This document shows, one piece after another, positions 1-4,511 of a DNA stretch of 6,463 nt. The stretch is from Thermoguttaceae bacterium (GTDB lineage: Bacteria; Planctomycetota; Planctomycetia; Pirellulales; Thermoguttaceae). Location: the NCBI GenBank assembly GCA_028695865.1, contig JAQVID010000195.1, positions 1 through 6,463 on the forward strand, given 5' to 3'. The first letter of the stretch is position 1. Every line of letters starts with the position of its first letter. A program made the position numbers and the translations under genes. A model generated the notes under the pieces. It was not told the origin of the DNA. It was given only the letters and a program-made list of their open reading frames with translations, and made no database searches.

Positions 1-31
1 AAATCAGTCATTCGCTTGATTTTTCACTTGG

Positions 32-757
32 TCAGGCAAACGCACGCTCGTTCAATGCCTCGTTCTGATGTGCGGTCAATTCGCGAATTCCTTTTTTGCC
101 CAACGCAAGAAAATGGACAAGTTGTTCTTCAGAAAAAGTTGCCTCTTCGCCCGTTCCCTGGATTTCGATAAAACGCCCACTGCCGGTCATGACAAGATTC
201 ATATCGACTTGAGCGGCAAAGTCTTCCTGATAGCACAAGTCCAACATCGGTTGACCTTCGACAAGTCCAACACTGACCGCCGCGACAGAATCATTAAGCG
301 GAAGACGACTCGGGTCAGGAAGAATATCGCGTATCGAGCGCAGCGCGTCATAGAGAGCAACGTACGCTCCTGTAATACTGAGTGTTCGCGTTCCGCCATC
401 GGCCTGAAGAACATCACAATCCAAATAGATTGTTCGCGGGCCAAGCTGGTCCAGGTGAACAACAGACCGGAGCGAACGACCGATGAGCCGCTGGATTTCA
501 GTAGCTCTGCCGTCAGGGCGATCAGCTCGTGCGGCTCGCGGAGCCGTGCTCCCGGGCAACATGCGATATTCAGCGGTCACCCAGCCGCGGCCGTCGGCTT
601 CCATCCACGGAGGAACCTTTTCCACGACCGAGGCAGTGCAAAGAACCATGGTCTCGCCCGCGGAAACAAGCACGCTTCCTGCGGCGGTTTTCGTGAATCG
701 ACGCTGCATGCGAACCGGACGCAGTTGGTCGAAAACGCGATGATCAAGTCGATCCAT
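32..757 (-). CDS. rph: Ribonuclease PH
   Basis: This is a phosphorolytic 3'-to-5' exoribonuclease that trims the 3' ends of tRNA precursors, using inorganic phosphate and releasing nucleoside diphosphates; the family acts in the cytoplasm as a hexameric ring. The 241-residue product matches the usual length of about 240. Visible family blocks are GSVLVSAGET (27-36), GWVTAEYRMLP (58-68), ATEIQRLIGRSLR (85-97), the LDCDVLQADGGTRT block (112-125, with the phosphate-binding GTR at 122-124), and the metal-site aspartates D179 and D185 in ED-x5-DMN. All key residues I can check are present. The ATG at 757 is preceded by an AGGT-containing ribosome-binding site about 5 nt upstream, and the frame ends in TGA. 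It lies 142 bp downstream of pgk on the same strand with no obvious terminator between them, so co-transcription is possible but unproven. A long antisense frame across it is a shadow. Confidence 0.97.
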   Translation of the reverse strand: MDRLDHRVFDQLRPVRMQRRFTKTAAGSVLVSAGETMVLCTASVVEKVPPWMEADGRGWVTAEYRMLPGSTAPRAARADRPDGRATEIQRLIGRSLRSVVHLDQLGPRTIYLDCDVLQADGGTRTLSITGAYVALYDALRSIRDILPDPSRLPLNDSVAAVSVGLVEGQPMLDLCYQEDFAAQVDMNLVMTGSGRFIEIQGTGEEATFSEEQLVHFLALGKKGIRELTAHQNEALNERAFA

Positions 758-899
758 ATATACCTGTCTCTTTTCAGTTTTCGAGTTGCATCTGAATGTC
801 CCCGCATGCCAAGAGCAAACGGGGAATGAGTCAGACTGTCATGACCATCACGCTTCACGATAATCATACTTCATGCTGATCACGCATACATCGCGATGA
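758..899. other. pgk-rph intergenic spacer
   Basis: This 142-bp gap holds the rph ribosome-binding site next to the rph start. A 6-bp inverted repeat (TCCCCG at 799-804, CGGGGA at 820-825, 15-nt loop) lies in what would be the rph leader, and it is not followed by a T run. The half nearer pgk carries a degenerate tandem repeat, listed separately. I see no convincing sigma70 promoter for rph and no intrinsic terminator for pgk, which slightly favours read-through from pgk into rph. Confidence 0.5.
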
Positions 900-908
900 T
901 CACGCTTC
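847..908. repeat. Degenerate tandem repeat overlapping the pgk 3' end
   Basis: Four related 10-mers begin at 847 (atcacgcttc), 863 (atcatacttc), 879 (atcacgcata) and 899 (atcacgcttc), spaced 16, 16 and 20 bp apart. The first and last are identical. The last copy includes the pgk stop codon and its final two codons, so the array looks like it grew from, or into, the gene end. A perfect 10-bp palindrome (catcgcgatg, 889-898) sits between the last two copies. No function can be assigned; it could be a relic of slipped-strand duplication. Confidence 0.5.
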
Positions 909-2084
909 GTCCAGCAGTTCAACGGCAGCGAATTTTTGTCCTTCGAGCATGGCCAAACTGGCACCGCCCCCGGTACTCACGTGCGAAACCTTGTCGGCGT
1001 AACCCAGTTTTTGAATCGCCGCCGCACTGTCGCCCCCGCCGATAATGCTTATGCAATCGGTTTCGGCAATCGCTTGGGCGACCGCTTTGGTTCCTTCGTC
1101 GAACGGAGGCATTTCGCAAACACCCATCGGACCGTTCCAGACGACCGTCTTGGCATCGCGAACGATTTGGGAATAAAGTTGAGCCGTCTTCGGACCAATA
1201 TCCAAACCTTCGTAATCGTCCGGAATCTCACCAGCGTCAACAATCTTTTTATTGCAATCGGCTTTGAATTCGTCGCCGGCATGGGTATCAACAGGCAGAA
1301 CGAGCTTGCCTTTACCGGAAGCAAGAAGTTCCTTGGCCAAATCGACTTTATCCGTTTCGACGAGACTCTTGCCCACCTTGCCCCCTTCGGCCAAAGAGAA
1401 CGTGTAAGCCATGGCTCCACCAATCAGAACTTTGTCGCAAATACCCAGCAGGTTCTTAATGACCATAATCTTGTCGGATACTTTCGCACCACCAAGAATG
1501 GCGACAAACGGTCGGGCAGGACTGCTAATCGCGTCAGTTAAATACTTAATTTCTTTTTCGACGAGAAAGCCGCACACTTTCGGCTTACCTGACATCGCTT
1601 CCGGTACGGCGACCATCGAAGCATCGGTCCGATGGCATGTTCCAAAGGCGTCATTGACGTAAACATCGGCGAAGGCGGCCAATTGAGCGGCGAACTCGGC
1701 ATTGCCTTTTTTCTCGCCCGGCTGGAATCGAAGGTTCTCCAACACAACAACTTCACCGTCGCCCAACGCGGCAACTTTGGCCTTGGCGTCGTCGCCTACC
1801 GTGTCGGTCGCGAATGTTACCTTGTTCGGGACAAGTTCGGCCAAGCGTTTGGCCGTCGGGGCCAAGGTATACTTCGGGTCCGGAGCATCCTTCGGACGCC
1901 CCAGATGACTCATTAAAATAACACGACCACCACGATCGAGCACTGACTTGATCGTCGGAAGCGCCATTTGAATACGGCGATCATCCGTAATATTTCCGTT
2001 TTCGTCAAGCGGAACATTAAAATCAACACGAATCAACACTTTTTTGCCGGCAACGTCGACGTTTGCAATAGTTTTTTTCGCCAT
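900..2084 (-). CDS. pgk: Phosphoglycerate kinase
   Basis: This enzyme transfers phosphate between 1,3-bisphosphoglycerate and ADP, giving 3-phosphoglycerate and ATP, in cytoplasmic glycolysis and, reversed, in gluconeogenesis. The 394-residue product is full length. The N-terminal substrate-binding domain shows RVDFNVP (19-25), R36, SHLGRP (59-64), LENLRF (115-120) and NDAFGTCHR (144-152). The C-terminal nucleotide-binding domain shows GGAKVSDK (198-205), NGPMGVCE (317-324), GGGDS (349-353) and the STGGGAS loop (370-376). The 'TCHRTDASM' stretch replaces the more widespread 'TAHRAHAST' and is a form I associate with planctomycetes. The ATG at 2084 follows an AAAGGA ribosome-binding site with 6 nt spacing, and the frame ends in TGA. 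A good promoter lies upstream at 2148-2176. rph follows on the same strand. Nothing is missing or broken. Confidence 0.98.
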   Translation of the reverse strand: MAKKTIANVDVAGKKVLIRVDFNVPLDENGNITDDRRIQMALPTIKSVLDRGGRVILMSHLGRPKDAPDPKYTLAPTAKRLAELVPNKVTFATDTVGDDAKAKVAALGDGEVVVLENLRFQPGEKKGNAEFAAQLAAFADVYVNDAFGTCHRTDASMVAVPEAMSGKPKVCGFLVEKEIKYLTDAISSPARPFVAILGGAKVSDKIMVIKNLLGICDKVLIGGAMAYTFSLAEGGKVGKSLVETDKVDLAKELLASGKGKLVLPVDTHAGDEFKADCNKKIVDAGEIPDDYEGLDIGPKTAQLYSQIVRDAKTVVWNGPMGVCEMPPFDEGTKAVAQAIAETDCISIIGGGDSAAAIQKLGYADKVSHVSTGGGASLAMLEGQKFAAVELLDEA

Positions 2085-2147
2085 TTGTAATCCTTTAATC
2101 TACTCTGAATAGCGGGGTCTGATTTGACATCCATAAACAATATTTCT

Positions 2148-2176
2148 ATTTTACAAGTTCCTCTTCTTTTTGCCAA
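2148..2176 (-). promoter_or_regulatory. Sigma70-type promoter of pgk
   Basis: Reading the minus strand, a TTGGCA -35 box (2171-2176, 5 of 6 consensus bases) is followed by exactly 17 nt and a TAAAAT -10 box (2148-2153, 5 of 6). Transcription would start near 2141, giving a leader of about 57 nt before the pgk ATG. Spacing, match and position all fit; no experimental start site is known to me. Confidence 0.6.
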
Positions 2177-2460
2177 GGAGTACACCAAAGGAATGTCTGC
2201 TTACTGCTTGAGCACCATTCAAAGAAACATGCCTCTCAACAGTAGCCCCCTATCGAAAACGGGTCCCGGGAAAACAAATTTTTCCAAAACTTGAAGAAAA
2301 AAAGTATCCGCGGTCGTTTTCGACCAAAATAATTTACCGTGTAAGATTTATGTTTGATTGTTGTAAATTGCCTTTTCGTTATTTTTTATCAAGTTTTCGC
2401 AATTTGAATGTAAAATGGACTAAAATTTGGAATTTTTTTGTTTTCATGCTAAAACACTTA

Positions 2461-2488
2461 TTGCAATTCGCGAAAAAGAACATATGAT
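2461..2488 (+). promoter_or_regulatory. Candidate promoter of the lipoprotein gene
   Basis: TTGCAA (2461-2466, 4 of 6 consensus bases) is followed by a 16-nt spacer and TATGAT (2483-2488, 5 of 6). The leader to the ATG at 2590 would be about 95 nt. An alternative -10-like hexamer, TATAAC at 2509-2514, has a poor -35. In AT-rich DNA such matches are common, so this is tentative. Confidence 0.35.
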
Positions 2489-2589
2489 TATATTGCTTGG
2501 GTTGAGAGTATAACCACTACAACCCTTTTATTTGCAAATCGTTTAGGTAGTACCCGTTATTCATTTAAGAAAAGAAAAGGTGAAGAAAC

Positions 2590-2910
2590 ATGAAAAAGTA
2601 TTTTGTTCTCCTCGTTGCTGGTCTGTGCTTTGTCGTTATGGGTTGCAAGCCTGCTGATCAAGCTGCCCCGGCTCCAAAACCGGCTGCCCCTGCCGCCAAG
2701 CCGGCTGTTGACGCTGCGAAACCGGCTGCTGATGCTGCGAAACCGGCTGCTGATGCTGCCAAACCGGCCGCTGATGCCGCGAAACCGGCCGCTGATGCCG
2801 CCAAACCGGCTGCTGACGCCGCCAAACCGGCCGCTGATGCCGCCAAACCGGCCGCTGATGCCGCCAAACCGGCCGCTCCCGCTGCCAAACCGGCTGAAGC
2901 CAAGAAGTAA
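2590..2910 (+). CDS. Small Ala/Pro/Lys heptad-repeat lipoprotein
   Basis: This 106-residue protein has a lipoprotein signal peptide: MKK, a hydrophobic stretch FVLLVAGLCFVV, and a lipobox VMGC with Cys19 as the predicted lipidated residue. Met at the -2 position is slightly unusual. The mature part is low complexity: eight perfect DAAKPAA heptads (41-96), flanked by degenerate copies that have Pro in place of Asp (PAAKPAV at 34-40, PAAKPAE at 97-103), and a Lys-Lys C-terminus. Each heptad has one Lys and one Asp, so the array is charge-balanced. There is no catalytic domain. The ATG has a strong AAGGTGA ribosome-binding site 6 nt upstream, and an intrinsic terminator follows at 2991-3020, so it is probably a single-gene transcript. 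A role as an envelope spacer or tether is inference from architecture only. Other frames across the repeat are open merely because the 21-bp period lacks stops. Confidence 0.88.
   Translation: MKKYFVLLVAGLCFVVMGCKPADQAAPAPKPAAPAAKPAVDAAKPAADAAKPAADAAKPAADAAKPAADAAKPAADAAKPAADAAKPAADAAKPAAPAAKPAEAKK
2710..2877 (+). repeat. 8 x 21-bp in-frame tandem repeat in the lipoprotein gene
   Basis: Eight consecutive 21-bp units start at 2710 and each encodes DAAKPAA. The Lys and Pro codons (aaa ccg) and the last Ala codon (gct) are the same in every unit. The other four codons vary only at the third base (gat/gac, gct/gcc, gcg/gcc, gct/gcc). The units at 2836 and 2857 are identical, suggesting a recent duplication or local homogenisation. 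A ninth, diverged unit follows at 2878. Copy number could vary between strains. Confidence 0.93.
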
Positions 2911-2990
2911 AACAAATTCTGTTTTAACATAGAACCTGCAACGGCAACTCCTTTCGACAGAAATGATTGCTGTTGAATCAGATTTGGAAG

Positions 2991-3020
2991 AACACCCCAT
3001 GTTTTGGGGTGTTTTTTTTT
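2991..3020 (+). terminator. Intrinsic terminator after the lipoprotein gene
   Basis: A perfect 9-bp stem (AACACCCCA at 2991-2999 with TGGGGTGTT at 3005-3013) and a 5-nt loop run into nine T's (3012-3020). It lies 80 nt past the lipoprotein stop. On the opposite strand the hairpin is followed only by a weak T-rich stretch (ttcttcc), so it mainly serves plus-strand transcription. Confidence 0.93.
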
Positions 3021-3040
3021 GCTCGCGGTGCCATGCGGGG

Positions 3041-3072
3041 ACGCAAGGGTACGGAGAACATATCCCTTGCGT
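3041..3072. repeat. 9-bp inverted repeat in the convergent spacer
   Basis: ACGCAAGGG (3041-3049) pairs perfectly with CCCTTGCGT (3064-3072) around a 14-nt loop. It lies between the lipoprotein terminator and the end of the convergent membrane-protein gene. No T run follows on the minus strand, so it is not a classic terminator for that gene, though it could protect a transcript 3' end. It may belong to the same repeat element as the ACGCAAAG tandem 26 bp further on. Confidence 0.6.
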
Positions 3073-3097
3073 TACGGTCTTTCTTGTTTTCTGTGTC

Positions 3098-3121
3098 ACG
3101 CAAAGACGCGAAGACGCAAAG
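3098..3121. repeat. ACGCAAAG-type 8-bp tandem, probable dispersed intergenic repeat
   Basis: Three adjacent 8-mers (acgcaaag, acgcgaag, acgcaaag) form a 24-bp tandem. From general knowledge, sequences of this 'cgcaaagacgc' kind recur in many copies between genes in diverse bacterial genomes, where they yield spurious translations such as SRKDAKTQR; that peptide is seen here in one plus-strand frame. The element lies just 3' of the membrane-protein gene. The open frames across it are therefore not annotated as genes. Confidence 0.65.
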
Positions 3122-3153
3122 AAATATTCCCCTGTTTTGCGATGTTTTTTTCT

Positions 3154-4167
3154 TCACTGTGTCTGCTGCGGTGGTACTGCCGAGGCGCGATCCGCGTTGC
3201 GACTGCTCCAGTTGATCTGTTCGAGAAACGAAGGCGATTTAGCGTTTGCGGTCGAGGTTGCCCCTTTCTTGTTGTCTGTACCTTCTTCCGCGGCGGATTG
3301 TTTATCTTGATCAAACAGTTGTTGAAGTTCGATCCATTTCGCGTTGTTGGCGCTGCCTGGTTCAAGAACCATTTTATTCAGGGCAACCCAATCGACAACG
3401 GCCAGATCAAACTGAACCGGATATTTCAGCCGGACATAATTGACCGCGTCTTTTCCCTGCCGCTCTACGAGACTTTGCTCACGATCATCAAGTTTGTCAG
3501 CCAGAACAGGTTCATTGATTGCAAAATCGGTAACTAAAGCAAGAAACACATAAATGAAAACAGTTGATTTAATATTATCGTAATCTATCATTTTGATTGC
3601 CGTTCCAAATGATTTTTTGATGTAGACAACTTTTTTACTTTTCGCGCTGTCCGAGGAAGTATTTACCGATCCTCCAAGCTGCACAGAGTAAAATTCATCG
3701 AGCATGAGATGAACCATCACCCCGACAAACATGGCCGAGGCCTTGAAAAGTCGTTCAGGCTCCTCGCCGGAGGACAATATATAAATGATTTCCGAAGCAA
3801 GCAAAGCCATAGGGATACTGTGACACATTCCCCTGTGACGCGTAAATCGCTTGATTAAGGTTCCGATCACAGTATAAGTAAAGACGAACGCGCCTCCACC
3901 AATAACCACCACCGATTCCGGAGTCATGGGAAAATCACGCAAGCGGCTGACAAGCATGAGAGCGGAAAAACCGGCGACAATCGACAGGCAACGCTGAAAG
4001 GAAATACTTGTCTTACTGTCAATATCGGGCAGAATACCGCCAATACTGCATAAAACGGCAGCCAGACACGAATCGGCAAAAGGAACTGAACCAAAGCAAT
4101 GAGCTCCAACGCCAATGGCAATTCCAGCAGTAGTACTGCAAGTCAAGTGAGTAGAATAACCAGCCAT
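3154..4167 (-). CDS. YdjM/DUF457-family membrane-bound metal-dependent hydrolase-like protein
   Basis: This is a 337-residue integral membrane protein. Hydrophobic segments lie roughly at 12-45, 58-75, 85-105, 119-132, 142-158 and 201-215. Candidate metal ligands conserved in the family are H7 (THLTCS), D48 and D50 (GGILPDIDS), H111 and H116 (RHRGMCHS), and H153 and D157 (HLMLDEFYS). A KKSFGTAIK block follows at 184-192. The family is annotated as metal-dependent hydrolase, but I know of no firmly established substrate. The C-terminal 120 or so residues are hydrophilic, and the last 50 are low complexity (Ser/Ala/Asn/Gln), making the protein much longer than E. coli YdjM. The ATG at 4167 is the first start after an in-frame TAA; its AAGGAT ribosome-binding site is 11 nt away, longer than usual. 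It converges on the lipoprotein gene and lies 344 bp downstream of the hydrolase-fold gene. Confidence 0.85.
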   Translation of the reverse strand: MAGYSTHLTCSTTAGIAIGVGAHCFGSVPFADSCLAAVLCSIGGILPDIDSKTSISFQRCLSIVAGFSALMLVSRLRDFPMTPESVVVIGGGAFVFTYTVIGTLIKRFTRHRGMCHSIPMALLASEIIYILSSGEEPERLFKASAMFVGVMVHLMLDEFYSVQLGGSVNTSSDSAKSKKVVYIKKSFGTAIKMIDYDNIKSTVFIYVFLALVTDFAINEPVLADKLDDREQSLVERQGKDAVNYVRLKYPVQFDLAVVDWVALNKMVLEPGSANNAKWIELQQLFDQDKQSAAEEGTDNKKGATSTANAKSPSFLEQINWSSRNADRASAVPPQQTQ

Positions 4168-4222
4168 GATCGCGTGACATCCTTATCAAAGCGAATTGTT
4201 TCCTGTTTGTGTGTATTTCTCC

Positions 4223-4251
4223 TTTTTAATGTATTTTCGCCAATGTGCCAA
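4223..4251 (-). promoter_or_regulatory. Candidate promoter of the YdjM/DUF457 gene
   Basis: On the minus strand, TTGGCA (4246-4251) is followed by a 17-nt spacer and TAAAAA (4223-4228, 4 of 6 consensus bases). The -35 box and spacing are the same as in the pgk promoter. The leader would be about 49 nt. An overlapping alternative (TTGATC, 18 nt, TACATT) cannot be excluded. Confidence 0.4.
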
Positions 4252-4368
4252 GATCAAAATAACAAAAAAGACAAATTATTTCCTCCCGTTCACAGGCTGG
4301 TATGATTTATTTGCTCGTTTGGGTAAGATAGACAAACCCGTATAGAAAGGTCGCGCACGACCGTCATA

Positions 4369-4405
4369 AGGGAGTGTTGGGGCTTATTCGGACCGCTCAC
4401 TCCCT
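4369..4405. repeat. 8-bp inverted repeat
   Basis: AGGGAGTG (4369-4376) pairs perfectly with CACTCCCT (4398-4405) around a 21-nt loop. It follows the 5-bp hairpin at 4349-4362 by only 6 nt. The two together, with the arms at 4445-4459, could be a structured RNA or a dispersed palindromic repeat; the sequence alone does not decide. Confidence 0.5.
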
Positions 4406-4444
4406 AATCGCGCTCGTTTCACTCGCTCCATGTACGGGCCCCTT

Positions 4445-4459
4445 GCGGGAATTTCCCGC
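4445..4459. repeat. Near-perfect palindrome gcgggaa-t-ttcccgc
   Basis: The 7-bp arms GCGGGAA and TTCCCGC flank a single base. The palindrome lies about 50 bp past the stop of the minus-strand hydrolase-fold gene. It could stabilise that transcript's 3' end, but there is no following T run to make it an intrinsic terminator. Confidence 0.5.
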
Positions 4460-4511
4460 CTGACGGATGGCGTTTTCCCCGCTTAACCACCAGAGAGCGA
4501 ACCGGAAAAAA

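Larger units (their letters stand above)
2085..2589. other. AT-rich divergent intergenic region
   Basis: These 505 bp separate the divergently transcribed pgk (minus) and lipoprotein (plus) genes and contain no credible gene. The pgk promoter and ribosome-binding site lie at the left, and a candidate lipoprotein promoter at the right. The middle, about 2270-2460, is full of A and T runs, including seven A's near 2297-2303 and seven T's near 2433-2439, which could bend the DNA or act as UP elements. A short perfect hairpin (GGTCG, TTTT loop, CGACC, 2312-2325) and an 8-bp palindrome tcccggga in 'gggtcccgggaaaa' are present. I see no riboswitch, tRNA or attachment site. Confidence 0.6.
4168..4511. 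other. Intergenic region with several hairpins
   Basis: This 344-bp gap separates two minus-strand genes. The left half is AT-rich and holds the promoter candidate for the membrane-protein gene. The right half is more GC-rich and contains three perfect inverted repeats: 4349-4362 (5-bp stem, CGCA loop), 4369-4405 (8-bp stem, 21-nt loop) and 4445-4459 (7-bp arms around one base). It also holds a repetitive cgctcgtttcactcgctc motif at 4411-4428. None of the hairpins has a T run on the minus strand, so a classic terminator for the upstream gene is absent. I see no credible ORF or tRNA. Confidence 0.55.

Noticed and set aside
1..11. Possible start of a further minus-strand gene (ATG at 9-11, reading MTD) 20 nt past the rph stop.
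   Set aside because: Only three codons are inside the window and no clear ribosome-binding site precedes them; a downstream partner of rph is plausible but unsupported here.
68..829. 253-residue plus-strand open frame across rph.
   Set aside because: It is antisense to a full, well-conserved rph, has no recognisable domain, and is a shadow frame.
2312..2325. GGTCG-TTTT-CGACC hairpin as a terminator, and its shared stem with the hairpin at 4349-4362.
   Set aside because: No gene ends into it, and a T run on the minus strand starts only several bases beyond the stem; a shared 5-bp stem is expected by chance.
2710..2877. Tandem 21-bp units considered as a CRISPR array.
   Set aside because: There are no unique spacers; the units are contiguous, in frame and coding.
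3031..3041. The 11-mer catgcggggac occurs here and, on the other strand, in the rph leader (near 798-808).
   Set aside because: A match of this length between two sites in 6.4 kb is expected by chance.
2557..3099. Gly/Arg/Ser-rich minus-strand frame (and other frames) across the lipoprotein repeat.
   Set aside because: The 21-bp repeat lacks stops in several frames, so long low-complexity frames arise automatically; only the plus frame has a signal peptide, ribosome-binding site and terminator, and its codons vary silently.
2963..3537. Several plus-strand frames (82-177 residues) over the terminator and repeat region.
   Set aside because: They run through an intrinsic terminator, a dispersed repeat and the antisense of the membrane-protein gene; no start signals or domains.
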